A DNA stretch of 7,319 bases from positions 1-7,319 of the forward strand of contig JAUWCW010000094.1 in the NCBI GenBank assembly GCA_030609125.1, in the 5' to 3' direction. Source of the stretch: JAUWCW01 sp030609125 [NCBI: Candidatus Rokuibacteriota bacterium]. GTDB lineage: Bacteria; JAUVQV01. The first letter of the stretch is position 1, and each line of letters begins with the position of its first letter. Positions 1 through 5,337 of the stretch are shown here, piece after piece. The notes beneath the pieces were generated by a model, which saw nothing but the letters and a program-made list of their open reading frames with translations, searched no databases and had not been told where the DNA came from. Position numbers and translations under genes: made by a program.

Positions 1-170
1 CTCCTGAGAAGGCGCGTCTCCTTACTCGCCAGGGAGCAGAAGAGGCTGGTGTCGGGAAGGCGCTCCAGAGAAACGGGCAGACCGCCCGCGGCCGGCGAAG
101 GAAGCGGCGGCAGCGCCGCCACGGAAAGCACCGCGGCCAGAGCGAGGGCGGGCCCGGCGCCTTTCAGCAT
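1..170 (-). CDS. Exported protein of unknown function, N-terminal part only
   Basis: This minus-strand reading frame runs off the left edge of the window, so only the first 56 residues are visible. From ATG 170-168 it begins MLKGAGPALALAAVLSVAAL. This is a lysine followed by a long Ala/Leu/Val core, then a Pro/Ala stretch ending near PSPAAG, which is a typical Sec signal peptide with cleavage around residues 28-30. The mature part starts GLPVSLERLPDTSLFCSLA and contains one cysteine. The start is uncertain. An in-frame GTG at 194-192 would add MRVLTAAK, and the purine-rich GGGGAGGTGAGGG lies right on that GTG, while it is 17 or more nt from the ATG. No family can be named from this fragment. 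A possible TATAAA -10 lies at 254-259 (minus) without a good -35. What is seen is the open frame and the signal peptide; export is inference. Confidence 0.6.
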   Translation of the reverse strand, partial: MLKGAGPALALAAVLSVAALPPLPSPAAGGLPVSLERLPDTSLFCSLASKETRLLR

Positions 171-326
171 CTTTGCAGCGGTCAGAACCCTCACCTCCCC
201 GTAACGACTTCCAGCCGGGCCCCACAGCGGGGCTTCCGGTCCGTTCTTGCCTGTTTATACTCAATAAAAAGCTCACGGGTTACGGGTGCTCTGGGAAAAA
301 CCGGGTGTGACAACCCCGCCGTGGGG

Positions 327-361
327 AAAAAACAGCGGACCCGCCGAGTGGGCCCGCTGTT
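327..361 (-). terminator. Rho-independent terminator of the cold-shock gene
   Basis: On the minus strand an 8-bp stem (AACAGCGG with CCGCTGTT) continues, after one A-C mismatch, into a 3-bp CCC/GGG extension with a 7-nt loop. The stem is followed by a run of six T (positions 332-327). It begins 25 nt beyond the csp stop codon. In the plus direction no T run follows the stem, so it terminates minus-strand transcription only and separates csp from the exported-protein gene at the left edge. Confidence 0.85.
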
Positions 362-386
362 CAATCTGAAGAGGTATGAAAGGCCC

Positions 387-587
387 TTAGACGGGCCGAA
401 CGTTCGACGCCTGGGGTCCCTTGGGACCATCGGTCACTTCAAACTCCACTGCCTGGCCCTCTTCCAGCGACTTGAAACCCTGTCCCTGGATGGCGCTGTA
501 GTGGACGAAAACATCGGGGCCGTCCTCCTGTGAGATGAACCCGAAGCCTTTCTGGTCGTTGAACCATTTCACGTTTCCCTGTGCCAT
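387..587 (-). CDS. Cold-shock domain protein, CspA family
   Basis: A 66-residue single-domain cold-shock protein, the usual length of the family. These proteins bind single-stranded RNA and DNA, melt RNA structure and act in the cytoplasm as RNA chaperones. The protein starts [21 protein letters not shown]1 (KGFGFI) is at residues 13-18 and RNP2 (VFVHYSAI) at 26-33. The nucleic-acid-stacking aromatics Trp8, Phe15, Phe17, Phe27 and His29 are all present. A strong AGGAGG Shine-Dalgarno (597-602) sits 9-10 nt before the ATG. The gene is monocistronic, between the terminator at 327-361 and the promoter at 738-766, and has a leader of about 145 nt. Such a long leader is usual for cold-inducible csp genes, but cold induction itself cannot be seen here. 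Several paralogues are common per genome, so no letter is assigned. Confidence 0.97.
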   Translation of the reverse strand: MAQGNVKWFNDQKGFGFISQEDGPDVFVHYSAIQGQGFKSLEEGQAVEFEVTDGPKGPQASNVRPV

Positions 588-731
588 GTGCTACCGCCTC
601 CTTTCCTCGAGAATTGGGCTCTTCCGACTTCTACCCTTGATACTGCGATGGTGCGAAAGGCCCAGAGGAAAAGAATCCTGTTTCTCATGACTTTCCATCC
701 ACCGGAATATCGGGCGTCGAGAACGCCGATT
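588..731 (-). promoter_or_regulatory. Long structured 5' leader of the cold-shock mRNA
   Basis: From the predicted transcription start near 731 to the csp start codon the mRNA has about 145 nt of leader, close in size to the E. coli cspA leader of roughly 160 nt. At its extreme 5' end, positions 730-709 can fold into an 8-bp helix (ATCGGCGT with ACGC-C-CGAT, one bulged C) closed by a TCTCG loop. The AGGAGG site lies at the far end. Thermosensor or stability roles are known for cspA leaders; assigning one here is inference. Confidence 0.5.
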
Positions 732-737
732 GCCGTG

Positions 738-766
738 ACTATACGGTCCCCCATTTGACCTGTCAA
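738..766 (-). promoter_or_regulatory. Sigma70-type promoter of the cold-shock gene
   Basis: On the minus strand a perfect -35 TTGACA (766-761) is separated by exactly 17 nt from a -10 TATAGT (743-738), five of six matches to consensus. The transcription start should be near 731. It is the best promoter match in the window together with the one at 1865-1893, and predicts strong basal transcription of csp. Confidence 0.85.
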
Positions 767-853
767 GAGGTTTTTTCCCGCCTTCCCGAGGGGTTGTATC
801 GACATTTTCGCCGCCCGCACCCCGCCCTCCCGGACTGCAATACAGCAGGCTGA

Positions 854-982
854 CGAAGAAAATATCCGGGTGCGACCTGCGTCACCGTCGCCACGGACCT
901 GCAGGTCACGAGCGACGCGAAGAAGGAAAAGGTGAACCGACCGGCCCTTCCGGAAAGGCTCAGGCCGGGGCGCTTTTTTTAG
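854..982 (+). pseudogene. Start-less coding-like remnant
   Basis: The region 771-985 has no intact gene. One plus-strand frame, opened by a TGA at 851-853 and closed by TAG at 980-982, reads 42 codons with strong G/C preference at third positions and a protein-like composition, including ATCVTVATDLQVTSDAKKEK. There is no start codon or ribosome site near its beginning. A neighbouring frame just upstream (about 834-869) also reads plausibly (TAIQQADEENIRV), as though one frame had been broken by a shift near 865. It may be the 3' end of a decayed gene or chance. I recognise no family. Confidence 0.25.
941..980 (+). terminator. Rho-independent terminator just upstream of the DksA/TraR gene
   Basis: CCGGCC (941-946) pairs with GGCCGG (963-968), and a smaller CCTT/AAGG hairpin lies inside the loop. 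A GGCGC spacer is followed by seven T (974-980). The orientation is plus. No intact plus-strand gene lies upstream, so it ends either transcription through the decayed stretch 834-982, a short unannotated RNA, or a leader transcript of the following gene. Confidence 0.6.
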
Positions 983-1009
983 ACGGCTGTGTTTGGACGG
1001 CAGGTGCGC

Positions 1010-1015
1010 TATTAT
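1010..1015 (+). promoter_or_regulatory. Possible -10 element for the DksA/TraR gene
   Basis: TATTAT matches five of six positions of the -10 consensus. No convincing -35 lies 16-18 nt upstream (the hexamer at 17 nt is CTGTGT). A start 7 nt beyond the element would fall on the A of ATG 1022, giving a leaderless message. This fits the absence of a Shine-Dalgarno before that ATG but is inference. Confidence 0.3.
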
Positions 1016-1021
1016 TTATCG

Positions 1022-1381
1022 ATGCCCACTCTTGACGACGGTAAGACTGAGGAACTCCACCGGGACCTGCTCTCCCTCCAGCAGGAGATATGGCGCCTTC
1101 TTAGACTCACCAGCGCGGGGGTCCGCCCTGTCGACCTCGACGAGCCGATCGGCCGGCTCACCAGGATGGATTCCCTCCAGATGCAGAGCCTGGCTAAAGC
1201 GAGCCGCCAGGGGCTGGAAGTGAAGAGGCGGCAGGTGCAGGCGGCCCTGGAAGCCATGGCGAAGGGGGAATACGGCATCTGCCGCCGCTGTGAAGGGCCC
1301 ATCGGCTTCCGGCGACTCAAGGTCCGCCCGGAGACACCCTTCTGTCTCAGCTGCCAGGAAGCCCTCGAGGCCGAACACTAA
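1022..1381 (+). CDS. DksA/TraR family C4-type zinc-finger protein
   Basis: A 119-residue protein with the architecture of the DksA/TraR family: an N-terminal helical hairpin (about residues 6-80) and a C-terminal zinc finger. The finger reads YGICRRCEGPIGFRRL with Cys87, Cys90, Cys108 and Cys111, a C-X2-C-X17-C-X2-C pattern, ending in the typical PFCLSCQEALE helix. The tip of the coiled coil carries PVDLDEPIGRLTRMD (37-50), which resembles a short DksA-like subfamily rather than E. coli DksA with its DxxDxA tip. Family members bind the secondary channel of RNA polymerase and modulate initiation, often with ppGpp; that role is inferred here. GTG 989 or 1004 could extend the protein, but neither has a good ribosome site. 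ATG 1022 is chosen because it gives the family-like N-terminus, although it also lacks a Shine-Dalgarno. The nearest upstream signal is the terminator at 941-980. Confidence 0.9.
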   Translation: MPTLDDGKTEELHRDLLSLQQEIWRLLRLTSAGVRPVDLDEPIGRLTRMDSLQMQSLAKASRQGLEVKRRQVQAALEAMAKGEYGICRRCEGPIGFRRLKVRPETPFCLSCQEALEAEH

Positions 1382-1400
1382 GCCCATATCTTTTCTCTTT

Positions 1401-1414
1401 TTGATTTTAGTCAA
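1401..1414 (+). promoter_or_regulatory. FNR-like binding site upstream of the cupin gene
   Basis: TTGAT-TTTA-GTCAA matches nine of ten positions of the FNR consensus TTGAT-N4-ATCAA. Its centre (1407.5) lies 41.5 bp before the start predicted from the -10-like TATCTT at 1437-1442 (start near 1449). That is the standard position of a class II FNR/CRP-type activator site, and no proper -35 hexamer is present, as expected for an activator-dependent promoter. It suggests low-oxygen or redox activation of the cupin gene. Confidence 0.5.
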
Positions 1415-1436
1415 GGAAATCTCGCCCGGAACGGTC

Positions 1437-1442
1437 TATCTT
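1437..1442 (+). promoter_or_regulatory. Possible -10 element of the cupin promoter
   Basis: TATCTT matches four of six -10 positions. Its support comes mainly from its spacing to the FNR-like box at 1401-1414. The resulting leader of about 80 nt is GC-rich and ends in the AAGGAG ribosome site at 1514-1519. Confidence 0.35.
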
Positions 1443-1528
1443 TGGTCATCAGGGCGGTGCCCCGCTCCTTCCGACCCGCGGGAGGACCGGGCCCGAAGAC
1501 ATCACAATCGAAAAAGGAGAAACGAAAG

Positions 1529-1846
1529 ATGAAAAAGCTGCAACTCAGCGAGACCCGGGAGTTCAACCAGGAGCACATGAAGAAATTTCTTCTCCACGAC
1601 TCCCCCTGGTTCAGGATCATCAACTTCAACCTCGCCGCCGGCCTGACCTTTCCCGTTCATTCACACGACACGGAGGGACAGCTGAGCATCCTCGTCATCG
1701 AGGGCGAAGGGGAGTTTCTCGGCGAGAACGACGCGGCCATACCCGCCGTTCAGGGGGACATGCTGATATCCGAAATCAACGAGCCCCACGGGGTGCGGGC
1801 CAGAACGGACATGCGCATCGTCGTCACCATCGCCCCGCCCCTCTGA
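1529..1846 (+). CDS. Small single-domain cupin protein
   Basis: A 105-residue protein consisting of one cupin beta-barrel. Cupin motif 1 is AAGLTFPVHSHDTEGQLSIL (36-55) followed by the EGEGEF turn. The expected metal ligands are His44, His46 and Glu49, with His87 of motif 2 (GDMLISEINEPHGV, 76-89). All four ligands are in place, so a mononuclear metal site is likely. Small cupins of this type serve as metal-dependent enzymes, sugar or ligand sensors, or storage-like proteins; the substrate cannot be read from the sequence. The start is fixed by AAGGAG (1514-1519) 9 nt upstream of the ATG. No signal peptide is visible, so it is cytoplasmic. The gene stands alone behind an FNR-like site, suggesting expression under low oxygen. 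It ends four bases before a GAGCGAGCGGG stretch leading into the next promoter. Confidence 0.9.
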   Translation: MKKLQLSETREFNQEHMKKFLLHDSPWFRIINFNLAAGLTFPVHSHDTEGQLSILVIEGEGEFLGENDAAIPAVQGDMLISEINEPHGVRARTDMRIVVTIAPPL

Positions 1847-1864
1847 TGAGCGAGCGGGATTGTA

Positions 1865-1893
1865 TTGACCGCGCATCCCGGCAGGGATATAAT
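1865..1893 (+). promoter_or_regulatory. Sigma70-type promoter of the lipoprotein gene
   Basis: TTGACC (1865-1870), five of six matches, is separated by 17 nt from a perfect TATAAT (1888-1893). The predicted start is near 1900, giving a leader of about 54 nt before the start codon at 1954. This shows that the following gene has its own transcription and need not depend on the cupin promoter. Confidence 0.85.
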
Positions 1894-1953
1894 TCTCGTG
1901 ATTCAGGTTCTGTGCGTCTAATTCACCGGTGCAACGGAGGGGGGGACACCGTG

Positions 1954-2376
1954 ATGAGCATTCGTCGTTTCAGCCTTGCTTCCCTGCTGCTTCTTGCGTC
2001 GCCGGCCATGATATCCTGCGGCAGCGACGACCCGATGCGTTTCAATCTTGAAGGGCGCTACCTTCTGACGATGCAGGTTGAGGACTCGAACTGCGCGTGG
2101 GACCTTCTCACGGGGGAAATGATCATCCAGCATGACCGGGAGGATATCCTCCTCGGTGTGGTGGGCAGAACGGGGATGAACCCCGGGGATGCCAACCCGC
2201 TGACGGGAACGTTTACCGTCACCTGGCAGGACGACCAGGGGGTCAGACAGACGATGCAGGGCTCGACCTCAGGCTCCGACTTCCTCCGGGGAGATTACAA
2301 CGCCACCAAACCGTGCAGGGATCAGGTTTGCGACCAATGTTTCCTGGTGGCTTCCTGGTCGGCCCAGCGCCTCTGA
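1954..2376 (+). CDS. Putative lipoprotein of unknown function
   Basis: A 140-residue protein with an N-terminal export signal: MSIRRFSLASLLLLASPAMI has two arginines, then a Leu/Ala core, followed by Ser-Cys at 21-22 and a GSDD linker. The lipobox MIS-C is imperfect at its first position, so a lipid anchor on Cys22 is likely but not certain. The mature part looks beta-rich: GRYLLTMQVEDSNCAW, LTGTFTVTWQDD and FLRGDYNATK are short strands with turns, as in small lipocalin-like or similar barrels. Cys47, Cys121, Cys126 and Cys129 may form disulfides in the periplasm. The start could be ATG 1954 or the adjoining GTG 1951; the GGAGG at 1936-1940 with the G-run after it serves either. I recognise no named family. 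It has its own strong promoter and converges with the TPR gene 8 bp away. Confidence 0.75.
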   Translation: MSIRRFSLASLLLLASPAMISCGSDDPMRFNLEGRYLLTMQVEDSNCAWDLLTGEMIIQHDREDILLGVVGRTGMNPGDANPLTGTFTVTWQDDQGVRQTMQGSTSGSDFLRGDYNATKPCRDQVCDQCFLVASWSAQRL

Positions 2377-2384
2377 TACCGGAG

Positions 2385-3176
2385 TCAGGGCCCCGGGGCC
2401 CGGCGTGAAAGCTCCTGGAAGGCCTCGCTGCCCCTGACGGGATCGAAGTCCTTGTCTTCCCCAGCCGCTTCGATCCAGCGGCTTCCCCCGCTTTCGGAAG
2501 CGGTGCCCAGCCACCTGACGCTCTCTTCGGCGTTCCCCTGGATGCCGTACATGGCCGCCACGTTGTAGGCGGCCTGGTCCTTCAGCTCCCCGGGCTCATA
2601 CCAGCGGTAGGACTCCTCGAAGTACTCCCTGGCCTCGTCGTACTCCCTGCCGCGGTACACGCAGCTGCCGATTATGGAAAGGGCCAGGGGGTTCGGAGTC
2701 CCCACCACCGCCATCATCTCCTGCAACTCCGGCACGGCCTCGTCGCAGTTTCCCCCGGCGTAGAGCAGGAAGCCCCTCGCGCGGAGCACGTCCCTGTACA
2801 GCCGCAGGAAGGAGCGGTGGCGCACGGGCGCCACGGCCTCCCCCCCGTCGCCGCGGGCGCTCTCGACGAGGGCCTCCCGCAGGGCGGGCTTCACGCTGTC
2901 AAGGCGCCTCAGGGCCTCATCGTCGCGACCCTGCTTCTCGTAGAGAAAACCGATGAGCGCCGTCAGGATGAGGCGTGAGTCTCCCTGGGCGTCATGGATC
3001 CCTTCGGCGATCACCAGGGCCCTTTCCACTTCCCCTTCATCGTAGAGGCGCCAGACCTGCAGAACTTTTTCGTTGGTGGAACCGCCCTCGGCGGCAGGCG
3101 CCGCGGCGGGCGAAAGAAGCGCCCACGTCACCACGAGAGCCAGCGCCGTGACGACGACTGCAATCACAGATTTCAC
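2385..3176 (-). CDS. Exported TPR-repeat protein
   Basis: A 263-residue protein starting at GTG 3176-3174, chosen because AGGAG lies 8 nt upstream and a signal peptide follows directly. Residues 1-29 (KSVIAVVVTALALVVTWALL, then PAAAPAAEG) form a Sec signal with cleavage near Ala29. The rest is helical with about five tetratricopeptide-like units: roughly 36-60, 67-95 (RLILTALIGFLYEKQGRDDE), 130-158, 164-192 (GREYDEAREYFEESY) and 201-230 (YNVAAMYGIQGNAEESVRWL). The end, DKDFDPVRGSEAFQELSRR (241-259), is the closing segment often seen after TPR arrays ('FDPLR..pRFQeL'). TPR proteins act as protein-protein scaffolds, here in the periplasm or on a membrane face; partners are unknown. Cys144 and Cys172 lie in neighbouring repeats. 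The gene is monocistronic, divergent from the ABC exporter, and has an extended -10 promoter at 3234-3242. Confidence 0.85.
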   Translation of the reverse strand: MKSVIAVVVTALALVVTWALLSPAAAPAAEGGSTNEKVLQVWRLYDEGEVERALVIAEGIHDAQGDSRLILTALIGFLYEKQGRDDEALRRLDSVKPALREALVESARGDGGEAVAPVRHRSFLRLYRDVLRARGFLLYAGGNCDEAVPELQEMMAVVGTPNPLALSIIGSCVYRGREYDEAREYFEESYRWYEPGELKDQAAYNVAAMYGIQGNAEESVRWLGTASESGGSRWIEAAGEDKDFDPVRGSEAFQELSRRAPGP

Positions 3177-3233
3177 CTTTTTCTCTCCTCCCTCAGGGTA
3201 TCCCCGCAGCTCAAAGAGCCGGAGTTCCGCATG

Positions 3234-3242
3234 AGTATACCA
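3234..3242 (-). promoter_or_regulatory. Extended -10 promoter of the TPR-protein gene
   Basis: On the minus strand TGG-TATACT (3242-3234) matches the extended -10 form TGnTATAAT with one mismatch. No good -35 is present, which such promoters can tolerate. The transcription start should be near 3227, giving a leader of about 50 nt with the AGGAG site before GTG 3176. Confidence 0.55.
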
Positions 3243-3286
3243 GACAGCCCGGCACTGAACCCCTCCCCCGTGAGGCCCGGAAGATA

Positions 3287-3295
3287 TGCTACAGT
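3287..3295 (+). promoter_or_regulatory. Possible extended -10 for the ABC exporter operon
   Basis: TGC-TACAGT resembles an extended -10 (TG plus four of six -10 matches), with no -35. A start 6-7 nt downstream would fall at about 3301-3302, on the in-frame GTG 3301. There is no Shine-Dalgarno before either GTG 3301 or ATG 3313, so a leaderless message is possible. The element is weak on its own. Confidence 0.25.
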
Positions 3296-3312
3296 AACTC
3301 GTGATCACCGCC

Positions 3313-4218
3313 ATGGATGCGAAAATATGCGCGCTTGAAGTCATAGGCCTGAGCAAGTCCTTCGGCCCCCACAAGGTCGTTGACGACCTGGGACTGCGCC
3401 TTCAGCCGGGTGAAATATTCTCGCTTCTCGGACCTAACGGCGCCGGCAAGACCACCACCATGAAGATTCTCTACGGCTCCCTCAAGCCCGACTCGGGAAC
3501 CATCCTCTACGGCGGCAGGGATTTCGTCCGACACCGGCGCAAGGTCAAGCTCACCATAGGCGTCTGCAGCCAGAACGACACCATCGACTACGATCTGAGC
3601 GTCTGCGACAACCTGGAAGTCTTCGGCACCTATTACCACCTGCCCCGGCGGGAAGCGCGCGCCAGGGCGGCAAGGCTGCTCGCCCGGTTAGGTCTGGAGG
3701 GCTACCACCACAGTACGGCCCGGATGCTCTCGGGAGGGCTCAAGCGCAGGCTGCAGATCGCCCGGGCTCTCATCAACAACCCGCGCGTGGTCTTTCTGGA
3801 CGAACCGACGGTGGGCCTCGATCCCCACAGCCGAAGGGAGCTCTGGGACCTGCTGCACCAGCTGCGCAAAGAGGGGACAACTATCTTCCTCACCACCCAT
3901 TACATGGACGAGGCGGAAACCCTCTCCGACCACGTTGTGATCCTCGACCACGGACGTGTCATCGAGGAAGGCAAGCCGGCGGAGATGATCGGCAGGCACT
4001 TCGGCACGTTCGTACTGCAGGTTGCGGAAACACCCCGCATGCAGTCCCTCCTGGAGGCGGAGAAGATCCCCTTCTTCCGCGGCTACGGCCGGCTCACCGT
4101 GTACGCCGGCGGAAAGATCATTGACGGGCTGGCGGCCAGAATCACCGGCGAGGAGCTGGTGCGGCGCAAACCGAACCTGGAGGATCTCTTCATCAAACTG
4201 ACCGGGAAGGGATTCTGA
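3313..4218 (+). CDS. ABC-2 type exporter ATPase, NodI/DrrA-like
   Basis: A 301-residue ATP-binding subunit that powers an export pump from the cytoplasmic face of the membrane. All core motifs are intact: Walker A GPNGAGKTT (40-48), Q-loop Gln87 (GVCSQND), signature LSGGLKRRL (139-147), Walker B VVFLDEP (159-165), D-loop GLDP (168-171) and switch His196 (LTTHYMDEAE). The segment after the Q-loop (NDTIDYDLSVCDNLEVFGTY) resembles NodI-type exporters of lipo-oligosaccharides more than drug or antibiotic exporters. After about residue 225 comes the usual C-terminal regulatory tail, ending PNLEDLFIKLTG. The substrate is unknown; no biosynthetic gene lies beside the pair. The start could also be GTG 3301 (four extra residues); neither has a ribosome site. 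The stop overlaps the permease start by one base (TGATG), indicating translational coupling. Confidence 0.95.
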   Translation: MDAKICALEVIGLSKSFGPHKVVDDLGLRLQPGEIFSLLGPNGAGKTTTMKILYGSLKPDSGTILYGGRDFVRHRRKVKLTIGVCSQNDTIDYDLSVCDNLEVFGTYYHLPRREARARAARLLARLGLEGYHHSTARMLSGGLKRRLQIARALINNPRVVFLDEPTVGLDPHSRRELWDLLHQLRKEGTTIFLTTHYMDEAETLSDHVVILDHGRVIEEGKPAEMIGRHFGTFVLQVAETPRMQSLLEAEKIPFFRGYGRLTVYAGGKIIDGLAARITGEELVRRKPNLEDLFIKLTGKGF

Positions 4219-5024
4219 TGTGGCGCGACCTGGCGGACTGGCGCACCAGGGCCGTCACCCGGCGCAACCTCCTTGTGTACCTGCGCAACTGGAGGTCCGC
4301 TTTCGTGCCTCCCGTGCTGGAGCCGGTGGTCATGTTTCTCGTCTTCGGCATGGGCCTGGGTACTTACGTGGGCTCTCTTCTTTACCAGGGAAGGGAGGTA
4401 AGCTATCTGGAGTACGTGGCTCCCGGCATCCTGACCTACACCTTTTTCACCACCTCCTTCATGGAGTCCCTTTACGGTTCCTTCGTGCGGATGTTCTACC
4501 AGAAGACTTTCGAGGGGATCACGGGGACCGCCGTGGAAAGGGTGAACCTCATCTGGGGGGAAATCCTCTGGGCCTCCTGCAGGGCCACCATGTACGCCGT
4601 CTGCGTCTCCCTGGTGCTGGCGGCCTTTCACCTCCTCGGGCTCGTCTCCCTCTCCCTGGGCACGCTTTTCCTGCTCATACCCGTCGGCGCGGCGGCCACG
4701 GTCGCCTTCAGCAGCTTCGGGCTTCTTTTCACCTCCCGGGTGCCGACCATCGACCACATGAACTACCCGGTTTTTCTCGTGGGGGTCCCCCTCTCACTGA
4801 CCAGCAACACCTTTTTTCCCGTGGACCAGGTTCACCCCCTGGCGGCGGCGCTGGCCCAGTTCAATCCGCTCTATCACCTGAGCCGCATCTTCCGCCACGC
4901 ACTCCTCGGCGGGGGACCGGAGCCGTGGATGCTCGCTTCCCTCCTGGTTATAGCCGCCGCGATCCTGGGCCTCTCCTTCCTGGCCCACCGCTGGATGGAC
5001 AGGCGCCTCGAAAGAGAGTCCTGA
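4218..5024 (+). CDS. ABC-2 type exporter permease, NodJ-like
   Basis: A 268-residue membrane subunit that partners the preceding ATPase. Six hydrophobic segments can be placed at roughly 32-50, 63-84, 118-140, 147-170, 180-202 and 238-257, the normal topology of ABC-2 half transporters. The N-terminal amphipathic stretch (RTRAVTRRNLLVYLRNWR, 9-26) is the usual coupling helix. The family signature before the last segment is clear: NTFFPVDQVHPLAAALAQFN (197-216) followed by PLYHLSRIFRHALLG, close to the FFPxxxLP...NPlyH pattern of NodJ. Length is as expected (NodJ about 260). Translation starts on the ATG that overlaps the ATPase stop. With the ATPase it should form a 2+2 exporter. NodIJ homologues are widespread in non-symbiotic bacteria, so Nod factor export is not implied; an envelope glycolipid or similar is a guess. 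Confidence 0.94.
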   Translation: MWRDLADWRTRAVTRRNLLVYLRNWRSAFVPPVLEPVVMFLVFGMGLGTYVGSLLYQGREVSYLEYVAPGILTYTFFTTSFMESLYGSFVRMFYQKTFEGITGTAVERVNLIWGEILWASCRATMYAVCVSLVLAAFHLLGLVSLSLGTLFLLIPVGAAATVAFSSFGLLFTSRVPTIDHMNYPVFLVGVPLSLTSNTFFPVDQVHPLAAALAQFNPLYHLSRIFRHALLGGGPEPWMLASLLVIAAAILGLSFLAHRWMDRRLERES

Positions 5025-5031
5025 CCACCGC

Positions 5032-5060
5032 TTGCGCGGCCCGTGTGAAGACACTACTAT
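5032..5060 (+). promoter_or_regulatory. Possible promoter of the cytochrome gene
   Basis: TTGCGC (5032-5037, three of six) and TACTAT (5055-5060, four of six) are separated by the ideal 17 nt. This would start the message near 5067, just before the GGAGG ribosome site at 5081-5085. The match is moderate; read-through from the ABC operon, which ends 70 nt upstream with no terminator, is also possible. Confidence 0.35.
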
Positions 5061-5094
5061 CTATACAACAATACCCGACCGGAGGATGCAAACC

Positions 5095-5337
5095 ATGAAG
5101 CATGTCGCCATCTTTCTCGTCTTCGCGGCGCTCATCGTCGGACTTCTTTTCACGCTCTCCGACACCAAGGCCCCGAGGATTCCCGACAATGAGCAGCACC
5201 TCGTTTTCGATGTTGAGGATGTCTGCTGGGACTGTCACGGCCCCGATGGAGAGGCGCCGAGAAAAGAGACGCACCCCCCGAAAGACCAGTGCCTGGAGTG
5301 TCACAAGGTCAAGGACAACCGCCGCCGGGAGGAATAG
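5095..5337 (+). CDS. Small membrane-anchored di-haem cytochrome c
   Basis: An 80-residue protein with two haem-c attachment sites, CWDCH (44-48) and CLECH (66-70). It starts MKHVAIFLVFAALIVGLLFT; this uncleaved-looking hydrophobic segment (3-21) is followed by SDTKAP and is probably a membrane anchor leaving the haem domain in the periplasm. His35 and His60 lie before the two sites and could be the distal ligands, giving bis-histidine low-potential haems as in the short multihaem cytochromes of sulfate- and metal-reducing bacteria. The C-terminus is highly charged (KDNRRREE). GGAGG at 5081-5085 places the start at ATG 5095; ATG 5086, in frame, is too close to it. No redox partner gene lies next to it, so its electron donor and acceptor are unknown. 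Confidence 0.88.
   Translation: MKHVAIFLVFAALIVGLLFTLSDTKAPRIPDNEQHLVFDVEDVCWDCHGPDGEAPRKETHPPKDQCLECHKVKDNRRREE

Noticed and set aside
1442-1528. N-terminal extension of the cupin from position 1442.
   Set aside because: The added residues are Pro/Gly/Ser-rich without cupin similarity, and the AAGGAG site fixes the start at 1529. The stretch is better read as the leader.
2388-2401. Perfect 14-bp palindrome GGGCCCCGGGGCCC between the convergent lipoprotein and TPR genes, considered as a bidirectional terminator.
   Set aside because: No T run follows in either direction, and it lies inside the last codons of the TPR gene; the pure G/C run gives only a tiny loop-less hairpin.
3177-3374. N-terminal extension of the TPR protein across the intergenic region into the ABC gene.
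   Set aside because: It would bury the signal peptide and overlap the divergent ATPase gene; AGGAG plus GTG 3176 followed directly by a signal peptide is clearly better.
4083-4757. Long minus-strand open frame across the ATPase-permease junction.
   Set aside because: Composition is Gly/Glu/His/Pro-rich with no motif, typical of an antisense shadow of GC-rich coding DNA.
4220-5098. Long second plus-strand frame overlapping the permease.
   Set aside because: Its translation is Pro/Arg/Gly/His-rich without motifs, and the overlapping frame encodes an unmistakable ABC-2 permease; it is a GC-rich shadow.
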